58,379 bases of DNA from a virus, in the IMG/VR virus record IMGVR_UViG_3300027965_000006, positions 1 through 58,379 of that record; one strand, written 5' to 3'. The notes beneath the pieces are model-generated. The model worked only from the letters and a program-made list of their open reading frames with translations. It was not told where the DNA came from and did not search any database. The position numbers and the translations under genes are program-made. This document shows, in pieces, positions 38,980 to 49,002 of the stretch (within the stretch, counting starts at the first letter, position 1; the number at the start of each line of letters is the position of its first letter).

Positions 38980-41607
38980 GTGACGCTCTCGCTCACCCAC
39001 GCCAAGGTCTCCAGCGTCACGGCCATCGCGCCGCCGACCGCCCTGGTCACCCCGACCGACTGGAACGCGCAGCACACGATTTCGGCCGCTGGCCTCTCAG
39101 TACTTGGCGTCACCGGATCGGCCGCCACCAGCGTCGCCGACATCACCGGCACCGCGAACCAGGTCCTGCGGGTCGATTCGGCCGGATCGACGCTCGCCTT
39201 CGGGGCGATCAATCTCGCCAGCACCAGCGCGGTCGCCGGCATCCTCGGCGGCGCCAACGGCGGGACCGGCGTCAACAACGGCACCTCGACCATCACGGTT
39301 GCCGGCAATTTCACGGTGGCGACCAACGGCGGCACGCTCGCGTTCGGCGCGGCGTCGAAGACCCTGACCGTCAACAACTCGCTCACGCTCGCCGGCGCCG
39401 ATGCGACGACGATGACGTTCCCGAGCGCGTCGGACACTGTGATGGGTCTCGGTGCGGCGCAGGCCGTTACGGGAAACAAGACTTTCAATTCCGGTACGCT
39501 GCTGCTCGCGGGCGCGACATCGGGCACAATCATACTCAAGGCCGCGGCGGTCGCCGGGGCGAATACGATCACACTCCCGGCCGGAACGACAGATTTCTCT
39601 GCAACCGGAGGCGCCGGCCAATACGTCAAGCAATCCGGCGCTGGCGCGGCCCTCACGGTCGGCACAATTACGGCGACTGATCTTCCGGGATCGTTCTCAG
39701 GCTTTGCCAATCCGACCGCATCGATCGGCCTGACGGCGGTCAATGGTGTTGCCACGACCGCGATGCGTTCCGATGGCGCGCCCGCGCTCTCGCAGGCCAT
39801 CGCGCCAACGTGGTCGGCAACACACATCTTCTCCGCAGCGACGATGTTGCAGTTACAGAGCCCGTCCGTTCGCACATGGAGCCTCTCCTACGACGGCACG
39901 CAGAATTTCGGCTCTGGCAGCGCCGTTAAGGCACTGAAACTCTCGTCCGACCTTCCCTCGCCGGTGCCGATCTGGGTGACCGAATACGGGATTCTCCACG
40001 TCGGGAACGTCTTCGCTCAGCAGCCCAACCTTTCGCCCATGAGCGACTCGACCGGGCCGGGCATCCGCCTTTTCGGCGACATCCTGGTCGGCGACGTGCG
40101 ATCGTTCGGTGATCTCGTCACCACCGTCACCGGAGCCGTCAACAACGGCTCCGGTCTCATTCGCCTCACTGCAAGCACGACGGGGCTAGCGACCGGCAAC
40201 GTCATTCAGGTCGGCGGCGTCGGCGGCGTTCCCAATGCGACGGGCGTGTGGACCATCACGGTCATCGACGGTACCCACATGGACCTGCAAGGTTCGACGT
40301 TCGCGGGATCATTCACGACAAACGGCTGGTTTGGCACCGGCGCGAACTCGATGGGGCTCGGCTGGAAAGAGCCGGGCGCGGTACCGACCTCGACGCGGCT
40401 CTACAGCGGCTCCGACCTCAATGTGGACGGCACCGGAGGCGGCTACATCATTGCGCATCCCGACAGCACTCTTACGCAATGCGCGGACCCCGGCGCGCTC
40501 GAGCTTGTCGCCTACGGCTCCTCCGGGTCAGGGACCTACTTCAACAAGGTTCGCATCGCCGCGCGCAACGGGGTCGGCACCATCACCGATCTTGCGGTTT
40601 TGGGGACATCCGGCATCACCTGCTCGGTAAACCTCACGGTCGCAACCGTCTTCGGAGGATCAGCCGCAGGTTCGACGCTCAACCTGCAGAGCACGTCTAA
40701 CGGCGCGCCGTCAGGCGACAAGATCACGATGACGACCGGCGGCAGCGTGCGCTGGACGATGCTCTCCAGCGGCAACATCGGCTTCGGCACCGAGACCAAT
40801 CCGACGCAAGGTTTCTGGACCTATTCGAAGAACGTCTCGACCGGGTTCTCCGCCAGCGGCGTCACGACAAATGGACTGGTCTTCGTAGGGGCAGATTCTG
40901 CCAGTGGCGGCTACGCGACGTTTACGTTTGCCCAGGCCGGCATCAACCAGTTCATGCGCGCGGAGGGCACCGGCGCGAGCCCAACGGCCCTCGGTGCGGG
41001 GTCTCTCATCGGTGGAATAGTTGCGGGCGGAGCAACCGGCGCGGCGACTTGGACCTCTGCGACCAAGGGGCGGATACTCTTTGTCTCGACCGAGTCCGGC
41101 GTCTGGTCGAGCACCAATCAGGGCTGCGGTATCGAATTTGATACGACGGCGGCCGGCGGCACGACACGCGCGCAGGCGATGCTGCTCAAGGCCGGGCTCA
41201 TCATCGGCGCCGGCACGACCGATCCGGGCGCTGGCGCGCTGCAGGCGAGCGCCGGCATCACGTCCACCGGCGCCACCTCCGGCATCGGTTACGCCACGGG
41301 AGCAGGCGGCACCGTCACCCAGGCAACCAGCCGAACCACGGGCGTCACCCTCAACAACGTGACTGGCGCCATTACGCTCGTGAGTGCGGCCGGCTCAGCC
41401 TCGTTTCAGTCCTTCACGGTGAGCAATACCGCCGTTGCGGCAACTGATGTCATAAAAGTCAACCAGAAATCAGGCACCGACAAATACGAGATATTCGTCA
41501 CCAACATCGCCGCCGGCAGCTTCCAGATCACGTTCGCCACCACGGGCGGGACGACCACTGAGCAGCCGGTTTTCCAGTTTGTCGTCATCAAGGGAGCGAA
41601 CGCTTGA
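38980..41607 (+). CDS. Tail fibre-like protein, 875 aa
   Basis: GTG start. N-terminal LSLTHAKVSSVTAIAPPTAL, then many Gly/Thr/Ala beta repeats with the ILGGANGGTGVNNG signature common in phage fibres, and a C-terminal VVIKGANA. No intramolecular chaperone domain recognised. Likely a host-recognition fibre or appendage. Confidence 0.75.
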   Translation: MTLSLTHAKVSSVTAIAPPTALVTPTDWNAQHTISAAGLSVLGVTGSAATSVADITGTANQVLRVDSAGSTLAFGAINLASTSAVAGILGGANGGTGVNNGTSTITVAGNFTVATNGGTLAFGAASKTLTVNNSLTLAGADATTMTFPSASDTVMGLGAAQAVTGNKTFNSGTLLLAGATSGTIILKAAAVAGANTITLPAGTTDFSATGGAGQYVKQSGAGAALTVGTITATDLPGSFSGFANPTASIGLTAVNGVATTAMRSDGAPALSQAIAPTWSATHIFSAATMLQLQSPSVRTWSLSYDGTQNFGSGSAVKALKLSSDLPSPVPIWVTEYGILHVGNVFAQQPNLSPMSDSTGPGIRLFGDILVGDVRSFGDLVTTVTGAVNNGSGLIRLTASTTGLATGNVIQVGGVGGVPNATGVWTITVIDGTHMDLQGSTFAGSFTTNGWFGTGANSMGLGWKEPGAVPTSTRLYSGSDLNVDGTGGGYIIAHPDSTLTQCADPGALELVAYGSSGSGTYFNKVRIAARNGVGTITDLAVLGTSGITCSVNLTVATVFGGSAAGSTLNLQSTSNGAPSGDKITMTTGGSVRWTMLSSGNIGFGTETNPTQGFWTYSKNVSTGFSASGVTTNGLVFVGADSASGGYATFTFAQAGINQFMRAEGTGASPTALGAGSLIGGIVAGGATGAATWTSATKGRILFVSTESGVWSSTNQGCGIEFDTTAAGGTTRAQAMLLKAGLIIGAGTTDPGAGALQASAGITSTGATSGIGYATGAGGTVTQATSRTTGVTLNNVTGAITLVSAAGSASFQSFTVSNTAVAATDVIKVNQKSGTDKYEIFVTNIAAGSFQITFATTGGTTTEQPVFQFVVIKGANA

Positions 41608-41631
41608 TGAATCAAGAGATGGAGAAATAAA

Positions 41632-41970
41632 TTGTCGATCGACTTTACGGCCGTGCTGCGCGACTTCGACGACCGTCCCATCCGCGACGAGATCGCCATG
41701 GCATCGGCCGGCACTGGGGCGGCGCCGATCGATCTCACCCTCGGCCGCGCGGCGGCGCATGCGCTGTGCGCGAGCTTCGAGGACGAGCGCAACATTTCGG
41801 GAGAGAAGAAGTTCGAGCGAGGGATGCTTGCCGTCAAGGTGCGTGACGCGACTGATGTCGAGTTGAAAAGCGAGCAGGTCACCATCATCAAGCAAGCGCT
41901 AGCCAAGCTGTACGGCCCCGTGGTGATCTATCGCGCCTATCCGCTGCTCGACCCGAGCGAGAAGGCGTGA
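41632..41970 (+). CDS. Hypothetical virion-region protein, 112 aa (TTG start)
   Basis: TTG 41632 after GGAGAAATAAA. MSIDFTAVLRDFDDRPIRDE, then FERGMLAVKVRDATDVELKS. Small proteins of this form occur next to fibre genes. Unknown. Confidence 0.65.
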   Translation: MSIDFTAVLRDFDDRPIRDEIAMASAGTGAAPIDLTLGRAAAHALCASFEDERNISGEKKFERGMLAVKVRDATDVELKSEQVTIIKQALAKLYGPVVIYRAYPLLDPSEKA

Positions 41971-42185
41971 GCGCCAAGGTCACCATCATCGAGAAGATCG
42001 TCCCGCCGCAGGCCGCGGTCGGCAACATCGAGACGCCGATCGCGATCCTCAGCCCCGTCGCCGCCGCCTTCCAGCAGGACGCCTTCCAGAGCAACGCCTT
42101 CCAGATGAGCCCGGTGACCCCGACCAGCCTGACGGCGCAGGCCTACCCGGCCGCCGTGACGGTCATCGAGACCGTACCCGGCTGA
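41967..42185 (+). CDS. Hypothetical protein, 72 aa (GTG start)
   Basis: GTGA overlap with the previous stop. VTIIEKIVPPQAAVGN, then two QQDAFQSNAF repeats. Unknown; possibly structural. The 63 bp after it hold no gene. Confidence 0.55.
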   Translation: MSAKVTIIEKIVPPQAAVGNIETPIAILSPVAAAFQQDAFQSNAFQMSPVTPTSLTAQAYPAAVTVIETVPG

Positions 42186-42248
42186 TAGACCGGCCCTCCA
42201 AGCCGTGGTAAAACTGAGCCAACATTCATCGGTTGGTGCCACTGGACC

Positions 42249-42533
42249 ATGCCAGTCAACGTCACGTCCGGCAATTCGGCCGAGTTCGTCGCCCAGTTCT
42301 TCGACTCGACCGGGGCGGCGACCACGCCGTCGTCGGCGACGCTGACCATCACCTACACGGCCGCCGCCGGCTCGACCGCGAGCACGTCGCTCGGAATGAC
42401 GCTCTCCGGCACCACCTTCACGGCGACCTGGGCGACCTCGGTCGCGGCCATCGGTGCCGTCAACTGGTCGGTCAACGCGCCGGGCCAGACCGCCGCCACC
42501 ACCGGCTCGCTCCGGCTGATCTCGGGGAACTGA
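42249..42533 (+). CDS. Small Ig-like beta protein, 94 aa
   Basis: MPVNVTSGNSAEFVAQFFDS, a Ser/Thr/Ala beta sandwich pattern with GAVNWSVNAPG. Probably a head or tail surface protein. Confidence 0.6.
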   Translation: MPVNVTSGNSAEFVAQFFDSTGAATTPSSATLTITYTAAAGSTASTSLGMTLSGTTFTATWATSVAAIGAVNWSVNAPGQTAATTGSLRLISGN

Positions 42534-42537
42534 CGCC

Positions 42538-43236
42538 ATGTTCTCGCCAAGCGTGCAACTGTCAGGTTCGTACAACTTTAATCCGTCGGGCGGAGAAATC
42601 ATCCTCACTGCGTTCGACCGCATCCAAATCCGGCCGACCGAGATCACCGCCGCGCACATGCAGCGCGCCGTGATGGAAATGAACCTCGCGCTGGTGAAGT
42701 TCAACAACCTGCAGCCGAACCTGTGGACCGTCGACCTGCAGTCGTTCCCGCTGCTCGCCGGCTCGGCGACCTATTCGATCCCGGCCGAGACGACCATGAT
42801 CCTCGACGGCTTCCTGCGCTACGGCAGCCCGGCCACCGATCGCTATCTCTACCAGATCAGCCGCAGCGAATACGCGGCGATCTCGGTCAAGACGACGCAG
42901 GGCTTCCCGTCGCAGTTCTGGTTCGACCGGCTGATCTCGCCGACCGTGACGTTCTACCTCACACCCGACGCCGCCTATTCCTACGAGTTCTTCTATTACC
43001 GGGTTCGGCAAATTCAGGACGCGACCATCACCAACGGCGCCAACATCGAGGTGATCTACCGCTTCCTCGACGCGCTCACGGCCGCGGTGGCGCATCGGCT
43101 CGCCCGCATCTACCGGCCGGAGCTGGAGCAGCTGCGCAAGAGCGACGCCGACGAGGCGTGGCTGATCGCGGCGGCGCAGGACACCGAGGCGGTGCCGCTC
43201 TACATCACGCCGGCCGTCGGCGGCTACTGGCGCTAG
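42538..43236 (+). CDS. Head-tail adaptor protein 1, 232 aa
   Basis: GGEIILTAFDRIQIRPTEIT, then MNLALVKFNNLQPNLWTVDL, LIAAAQDTEAVPLY. Helical-plus-beta organisation like podovirus connector adaptors (P22 gp4 / T7 gp11 type). Paired with the protein at 44093. Confidence 0.7.
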   Translation: MFSPSVQLSGSYNFNPSGGEIILTAFDRIQIRPTEITAAHMQRAVMEMNLALVKFNNLQPNLWTVDLQSFPLLAGSATYSIPAETTMILDGFLRYGSPATDRYLYQISRSEYAAISVKTTQGFPSQFWFDRLISPTVTFYLTPDAAYSYEFFYYRVRQIQDATITNGANIEVIYRFLDALTAAVAHRLARIYRPELEQLRKSDADEAWLIAAAQDTEAVPLYITPAVGGYWR

Positions 43237-43239
43237 CCG

Positions 43240-44091
43240 ATGCGCCAGCACGGACATGCCCGCATCGACCCGCGCCATCCGCAGGCGCTCGGTATTTGCG
43301 ACCGCTGCGGCCGCATGGACAATCTGCGCAATCTCAGTTGGCAGTACGACTGGCAGTTCGGGCCTCGACTAAAAAACTTGCGCATACTTTGTTGTGCCTC
43401 ATGTCTCGACCGCCCGCAGGAATCCGGCCGCACCATCGTGCTGCCGCCCGATCCGGTGCCGGTGATGAACGCGCGGCCGGAGAACTACGCCAACGCCGAC
43501 AATCCGCTCTCCCCGCTCGGCTACAACGTCATCGACATGTTCGTGCCGGGATCGAGCCTCGGGGCGAACATCGGCACGATGACGCAGAACGCCGGGCTCG
43601 ACGCGGCGTTCGCGCAAGCGCCGCTCACGCTGCAGTCGACCGGGACGTCGGCCTTCACCACGGTCACGACCGCGCTGGTCAACAAGCCGTTCGGCCAGTC
43701 GGCGGCGAAGCTGATCTCCGATTCGAGCTTCGGCAACACGGTCGGCAAGAACTGGAACGGCAACGCCGACGGCACCACGATCTCGCTGCCGTCGACGGTC
43801 GCGGCGATCACCCACACGGTGTCGTCGGCGACCGCCTACGCGCCGAACGACATGGCGTTTTTGCGCTCTGGCGCGACCGGCTGGCTGTTCCAGGGATCGA
43901 ACGACGGCGCGACGTGGACGACGCTGTCGAGCGGCACCACGGCCGGGACGGTCGCGGAGACGCTCGGCTTCACGCCGTCCGGGGGCGCCTACGGCTATCA
44001 CCGCTTCGCGCTGCAGGGCGACGGCATTTCCAACGTCGCCGTGGCGGGGCTGGTGATCAGCGTGTCGGACGCGGCGGCGAACGAGATTTGA
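43240..44091 (+). CDS. Zinc-knuckle plus discoidin-like virion protein, 283 aa
   Basis: N-terminus GICDRCGRMDNL ... ILCCASCLDRP, a C-x2-C...C-x2-C zinc site; residues 95-283 resemble an F5/8C (discoidin) beta sandwich with GWLFQGSNDGATWTTL and a C-terminal YGYHRFALQGDG. Such folds bind glycans. Located between two adaptors. Confidence 0.65.
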   Translation: MRQHGHARIDPRHPQALGICDRCGRMDNLRNLSWQYDWQFGPRLKNLRILCCASCLDRPQESGRTIVLPPDPVPVMNARPENYANADNPLSPLGYNVIDMFVPGSSLGANIGTMTQNAGLDAAFAQAPLTLQSTGTSAFTTVTTALVNKPFGQSAAKLISDSSFGNTVGKNWNGNADGTTISLPSTVAAITHTVSSATAYAPNDMAFLRSGATGWLFQGSNDGATWTTLSSGTTAGTVAETLGFTPSGGAYGYHRFALQGDGISNVAVAGLVISVSDAAANEI

Positions 44092-44092
44092 C

Positions 44093-44812
44093 ATGAGCAT
44101 AACCTACGCCTCGTATGTCTCGCAGCTCGCCAACATCATGGTGGTGTCGTCGGCGGATGCGAACTTCGCCACCTTCCTGCCGGGCGCGATCGACTACGCG
44201 GAGGGCCGTGTCTACCGCGACCTCAACCTGGTCGCCCAATACGTGACCGACGCCTCCGGCACCTGCTCGTCGGGCACGCGCACGCTCGCACTGTCGACGG
44301 CCTCCGGCACCTATCTGGTGGTCGAGCAGGTGAGCATCCTGACATCAGCGGGCGCGCCGTCCTCGGCGGCGACGCGCAACCAGCTCTACGCGGTCTCGCC
44401 CGACTACATCAACGCCACCTATCCGTCGGCGGCGTCGTCCAACACCGGGCAGCCGGCGTTCTGGGCGCGGCTCAACGACACCACGATCATGTTCGGCCCG
44501 GCGCCCGACCAGCCTTACGGCGTCGAGGTGTACGGCACGCAGCGCCCGACGCCGCTGTCGTCCGCCAACTCCTCGACCTGGCTCACGCAGAACGTCCCCG
44601 AACTGTTCATGGCCGCCACTATGGTGTTCGCGACCGGCTACATGCGCGACTTCGGCGCGCAGTCCGACAATCCGCAGATGGCGCAATCGTGGGAGCAGAC
44701 CTATCGGGCGCTGCTGGAGACGGCCAACCGCGACGAGCTGCGCAAGAAGTTCTACGGGCCGGCCTGGACGGCCGCGGTGCCGTCGCCCCTCGCCACGCCG
44801 CCGCGGGCCTGA
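44093..44812 (+). CDS. Head-tail adaptor protein 2, 239 aa
   Basis: MSITYASYVSQLANIMVVSS, FLPGAIDYAEGRVYRDLNLV, PDYINATYP, NVPELFMAATMVFATGYMRD. Fits the phage adaptor/connector family of podoviruses. Confidence 0.72.
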   Translation: MSITYASYVSQLANIMVVSSADANFATFLPGAIDYAEGRVYRDLNLVAQYVTDASGTCSSGTRTLALSTASGTYLVVEQVSILTSAGAPSSAATRNQLYAVSPDYINATYPSAASSNTGQPAFWARLNDTTIMFGPAPDQPYGVEVYGTQRPTPLSSANSSTWLTQNVPELFMAATMVFATGYMRDFGAQSDNPQMAQSWEQTYRALLETANRDELRKKFYGPAWTAAVPSPLATPPRA

Positions 44813-44815
44813 GCG

Positions 44816-46843
44816 ATGCCGCGCAGCGCCGTCCAACTCAAGCCTGGTGTCGACACCCAGCTCACGCTCTCCGCCAACCAGGCGGGAGTGTCGCAGTCGC
44901 AGCTCATCCGCTTCAAGGAAGGGCTGCTGCAAAGCTACGGCGGCTGGACCAACTACGTCGGCTTCACCATCGCGTCGACCATCCGCGACCTGCATCCCTG
45001 GCAGGACATCAACGGCACCAAGCGGCTGTCCGCCGCCGCGACTGGCAACGTGGTGGTGATCACGTCGGGCTCGGCGCAGGACATCACGCCGCAGACCAAC
45101 ACCACCAACCCGGCGCCGAACTTCTCCACCACCAACGGTTCCTGCCTCGTCACCATCGTCGACGGCGGCTCGAGCGCGTCGACCTTCAACACGGTGTATT
45201 TCAACACCCCGGTCGCCATCGCGGGCTTCCTGCTCAACGGCGCCTATCCGATCCACTCGGTCGGCGGCTCGTCGACCTACACGATCGCGCTGACCGCGAA
45301 CGCGACCGCGACGGTGACGTCGAGCGGCATCCTGCCGGTGTTCGCCGCCTCGTCGGGCTCCGGCACCGTGACGGTGACGCTGCCGAACAACGGCTTCACG
45401 GCGACCACTGGGCTCTTCCAGCAGTTCATCGCCGCGACCAGCGTCGGCGGACTGACGGTGCAGGGCAAGTACCAGATCGCCTCGGTCACCGACTCGACCA
45501 ACTTCACCATCAACGCGACGCAGCAGGCGAGCGCCACCGCGTCATCGACGATGAACGGCGGCCTCGCCCAGCTCGTCTACTACGTCACACTCGGCCCGAC
45601 CCAGGCGGGCTCCGGCTTCGGCGCCGGCGGTTTCGGATCGGGCGGCTTCGGCACCGGCACGGCGCAGTCGGGCGCGGCCGGCACGCCGATCACGGCGACC
45701 GACTGGACGCAGGACAACTTCGGCGAAATCCTGCTGATGTGCCCGACCGACGGGCCGATCTACGCCTGGTCGGCCGACTTCGGCTTCCAGAACGCGCAGG
45801 TGGTCAACCAGGCGCCGTTCTTCAACGGCGGCATCTTCGTGTCGATGCCGCAGCAGATCCTGGTGGCATGGCGCTCGGTGCAGGCGAGCGGCGTGCAGGA
45901 CCCGCTGATCGTGCGCTGGTCGAACGCCGGCGACTACACCAACTGGACGGTCTCCAACCAGACCACCGCGGGCTCGTTCCACATCCCGACCGGCTCGAAG
46001 ATCGTCGGCGGGCTGCAGTGCCCGCAATACGCCCTGATCTCGACCGACGTCGACGTGTGGACGATGACCTATGTGGGCGGCACGGTCATCTTCAACTTCA
46101 ACCGGGTCGGCACCGGCTGCGGCTTCATCGGCCCGCACGCCTGCGGGGTGCTGGCCGGCGCGCCCTACTGGATGAGCACCAACAATTTCTTCACCCTCGG
46201 CCCGAACGGCGCCGCGCCGCTGCCGTGCACGGTGTGGGACGCGGTGTTCCAGAATCTCTCCGCCGCCAACCAGTCGAAGGTGCGCGTCGCGGTCAACTCG
46301 GCCTTCAACGAGATCGCCTGGTTCTACCCGTCCGCCAACTCGACCGGCGAGAACGACAGCTACGTCAAGGTGCACATGGAGGGGCAGGAATACGAATGGG
46401 ACTACGGCACGCTCACGCGCACCGCGTGGGCGGACGTGTCCGCCCTGGGGATGCCGATCGGGGCGGACGCCTCCGGGCAGATCTACCAGCACGAGAGCGG
46501 CAACAACATCACGGGGGCTGGACTGCCGACCTTCCGCACCGGCTGGTTCACGCTGTCTGAGGGCACCGATATTCCTTTCGTCGACCTGATCATGCCCGAC
46601 TTCATCTGGGGCACGCGGTCCGGCGCGCAAACCTCGTCGGTCGCCATCACCTTCTTCGGCTGTGATAACCTGAGCGACACGGCGACGACCTACGGGCCGT
46701 TCGTTGTCAGCAATACGACCAATTATGTCAACTGCCGCATTCGCAACCGCTACCTGTCGATGCAGGTGCAGAGCAACGCGAGCTCGGAATTCTGGCGGCT
46801 CGGCCGCATCCGCTTCCGCTTCGCGCAATCGGGGAGGCGCTGA
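44816..46843 (+). CDS. P22 gp10-like packaged-DNA stabilisation/tail hub protein
   Basis: 675 aa. MPRSAVQLKPGVDTQLTLSA, SQSQLIRFKEGLLQSYGGW, RWSNAGDYTNWTVSNQTTAG, FNEIAWFYPS and RLGRIRFRF match the beta-propeller hub of P22-type tails. Asn/Thr-rich. Follows the adaptor genes as in P22-like phages. Confidence 0.78.
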   Translation: MPRSAVQLKPGVDTQLTLSANQAGVSQSQLIRFKEGLLQSYGGWTNYVGFTIASTIRDLHPWQDINGTKRLSAAATGNVVVITSGSAQDITPQTNTTNPAPNFSTTNGSCLVTIVDGGSSASTFNTVYFNTPVAIAGFLLNGAYPIHSVGGSSTYTIALTANATATVTSSGILPVFAASSGSGTVTVTLPNNGFTATTGLFQQFIAATSVGGLTVQGKYQIASVTDSTNFTINATQQASATASSTMNGGLAQLVYYVTLGPTQAGSGFGAGGFGSGGFGTGTAQSGAAGTPITATDWTQDNFGEILLMCPTDGPIYAWSADFGFQNAQVVNQAPFFNGGIFVSMPQQILVAWRSVQASGVQDPLIVRWSNAGDYTNWTVSNQTTAGSFHIPTGSKIVGGLQCPQYALISTDVDVWTMTYVGGTVIFNFNRVGTGCGFIGPHACGVLAGAPYWMSTNNFFTLGPNGAAPLPCTVWDAVFQNLSAANQSKVRVAVNSAFNEIAWFYPSANSTGENDSYVKVHMEGQEYEWDYGTLTRTAWADVSALGMPIGADASGQIYQHESGNNITGAGLPTFRTGWFTLSEGTDIPFVDLIMPDFIWGTRSGAQTSSVAITFFGCDNLSDTATTYGPFVVSNTTNYVNCRIRNRYLSMQVQSNASSEFWRLGRIRFRFAQSGRR

Positions 46844-47068
46844 ATGGCTTCACTGACCGATCTTCTCACGGCGATGCAGCAGGGTGTGACCGGGCTCAAC
46901 AACCTGACCAACACGTTCAAGAGCTTCTTCCCGCAGGCGACCACGTCGTCGACCGTGGCGCCGTCGTCCGTCGGCGCGATCACGTTCACGTCGTCGCAGC
47001 CGGTGGGCTTCCTGCTGGTGACGCTGTCGAGCGGGACGACGGTCAAATTCCCCTACTACAACCAGTGA
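46844..47068 (+). CDS. Small virion-region protein, 74 aa
   Basis: MASLTDLLTAMQQGVTGLNN, an amphipathic helix followed by a beta end (VGFLLVTLSSGTTVKFPYY). ATG directly follows the hub stop. Unknown. Confidence 0.6.
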   Translation: MASLTDLLTAMQQGVTGLNNLTNTFKSFFPQATTSSTVAPSSVGAITFTSSQPVGFLLVTLSSGTTVKFPYYNQ

Positions 47069-47079
47069 AGGGCTGAGCG

Positions 47080-47997
47080 ATGGCCTCGACGTTCACGGCG
47101 AACATCAACCTGGAAGAGCCCGCCCGCGGCGACGACGTGGGAACGTGGGATACACCAGTCAACAACAACATGACGCTGGTCGACCTCGTCGCCGGCGGCC
47201 AGTCGAAGATCACGCTCAACAACGCCAACGTGACCTTGTCGGCGGCGCAGTTCCAGTCGAACATCATCACGTTCCAGTCGACCTTGACCGGCAGCGTGAC
47301 GATCACCTTCCCGTCCACGTTCAAGAAGCCGTACACGGTCGAGCACCTGTGCACGGGATCGAGCGCGTTCACGATCACGCTGCAGACCACGGTCGCGGGC
47401 GGGCAGGCGATCGTCTGTCCACCGGGGCAGGGCTTCGACTGCTACAATGACGGGACGAACCTCAAGTTCAAGAATCTCGGCCCGCAGGTCGGCGGCTATT
47501 GGGATTATTGCGGCTCGTCGGTGCCCGCGTGGGTGTCGGGCTGCACCGTGCCGCCATATCTCAACTGCGACGGAACGACTTTCTCGTCGGCCACCTATCC
47601 ACAACTCACCGTGATCATGGGCGGCACGACGTTGCCGGACCTGCGCGGCCGCGTGCGCGGCTATCTCAACCAGGGAACCGGCCGCATGACCTCCTCTGGC
47701 GGCGTGGATGGCAACACGCTGTTTGCCTCGGGCGGAGGTCAGACGACGACGCTGTCAAGCCTGCATCTGCCACAGCTTTCGGACCCCGGGCACCTTCATA
47801 CCGAGAATATCGGTGGCGGATCTGGCAGCGTGAATGCCGTTGCATTTTTGGCCGGAGATGGCGCCACCAACAATACATCCTTCAACACGACGCAGTCGGC
47901 CAAAACCGGCATTACCTACGGTAGTTCTAGCCAGATCGGCGCGCCGGTGGTGCAGCCGACCGCAATCGGCGGCCTGACCTTGATCCGCGCCGGCTGA
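47080..47997 (+). CDS. Tail collar-domain fibre (receptor-binding candidate)
   Basis: 305 aa. N-terminal virion-binding part (ANINLEEPARGDDVGTWDTP); C-terminal phage collar/microcystin-like domain: YLNCDGTTFSSATYPQL, LPDLRGRVRGYLNQG, HLPQLSDPGHLHTE. The His-rich end is typical of collar fibres that bind metals and sugars. Its 3' end overlaps an O-acyltransferase on the other strand. Confidence 0.8.
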   Translation: MASTFTANINLEEPARGDDVGTWDTPVNNNMTLVDLVAGGQSKITLNNANVTLSAAQFQSNIITFQSTLTGSVTITFPSTFKKPYTVEHLCTGSSAFTITLQTTVAGGQAIVCPPGQGFDCYNDGTNLKFKNLGPQVGGYWDYCGSSVPAWVSGCTVPPYLNCDGTTFSSATYPQLTVIMGGTTLPDLRGRVRGYLNQGTGRMTSSGGVDGNTLFASGGGQTTTLSSLHLPQLSDPGHLHTENIGGGSGSVNAVAFLAGDGATNNTSFNTTQSAKTGITYGSSSQIGAPVVQPTAIGGLTLIRAG

Positions 47998-48940
47998 GCC
48001 ACGACCGCTTGACGGCGACCGTAAGGGGCCGCTCGATCAGGATATGGGCAGCGACTCCGATCATCCCGCTCAACGCCATGACGCCAATGGATGCCGCAAG
48101 GCTGTTGCTCGCGAAATCGCCCGCATTGATCAGCCGCATGACGATCGTGTGGGTGAGGTAGATCGAATACGAGGCGTCCCCCAAGATGATCGCCGGGCGC
48201 CAACGAAGATCGGCATTTGCGGTCGACGCGAGCAACGCTGCCGCGACGATGACAACCGGATAGATGGCGTCAGACGTGGCCGCTTGAACGACGTAGCATA
48301 GAACGACGAGCGCCCAAGCCGCGTATCCGAACGATGAGGATGGCGGCGCCGTGCGCAGGAAACTCCACGCGTAATAGAGGATGATCCCGTACAGGAAAAA
48401 ATAGACGTAGGGATGAGCGTAGACCTTGCACACGGTCGCGGCGCACCCGAATGCCGGCAGGCTCAGGATTGAGACAACGGCCGCCGCGGTCAGGATCGGG
48501 GCATGTTTCGGACTGATGCGGAGCGCCGCCGCGAACAGCACGTAGAAATACATTTCGAGATTGAGCGTCCAGCCGACCCCGAGCATCGGCGCGTCCGCCG
48601 ACGGCAGGAAGAGCAGGCTGCGGAATAGGGAGGTCGTAAAATCCGCATGCCAGTTCCAGAACCGGAAGAACGCGGATCGCTCGACCACCAGCGCGAGAAC
48701 GATGGTGCAGAGCCAGTACATCGGCACGATACGGATCAATCGTCGCTGGAAAAAATCCGCCGGTTCACGCTCCGCGATGAAGCACATGATGAAGCCGCTG
48801 ATGACGAAGAAGGTTGCGACGGCTCCAAAATCGGCGTGGAACCCGCCGATCAGATAGCCCGCGTGGTAAAAGACGACGGCGAGCGCCGACAATCCGCGGA
48901 GCGCCTGAAGCGATCCGATCGTCTCGTATTTCGCGGCCAT
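47927..48940 (-). CDS. O-acyltransferase, acyltransferase-3/OafA family
   Basis: 337 aa from ATG 48940 (AGGGGGAAA site). About ten transmembrane helices. SLQALRGLSALAVVFYHAGY carries the family R-G-A-VVFYH catalytic His; YFYVLFAAALRI and GDASYSIYLTHTIVM complete it. Acetylates cell-surface polysaccharide; phage copies cause serotype conversion. Placed antisense, right after the fibre gene, so probably expressed in the lysogen. The 3' end overlaps the fibre gene by 71 nt. Confidence 0.9.
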   Translation of the reverse strand: MAAKYETIGSLQALRGLSALAVVFYHAGYLIGGFHADFGAVATFFVISGFIMCFIAEREPADFFQRRLIRIVPMYWLCTIVLALVVERSAFFRFWNWHADFTTSLFRSLLFLPSADAPMLGVGWTLNLEMYFYVLFAAALRISPKHAPILTAAAVVSILSLPAFGCAATVCKVYAHPYVYFFLYGIILYYAWSFLRTAPPSSSFGYAAWALVVLCYVVQAATSDAIYPVVIVAAALLASTANADLRWRPAIILGDASYSIYLTHTIVMRLINAGDFASNSLAASIGVMALSGMIGVAAHILIERPLTVAVKRSWLSRRGSRSGRRLRSAAPPARRSG

Positions 48941-49002
48941 TTTCCCCCTGCGTGCCCCGCAGTCGGGGAGTTGAGCAATTCCTGACCCCCACCGCAAGGG
49001 GC

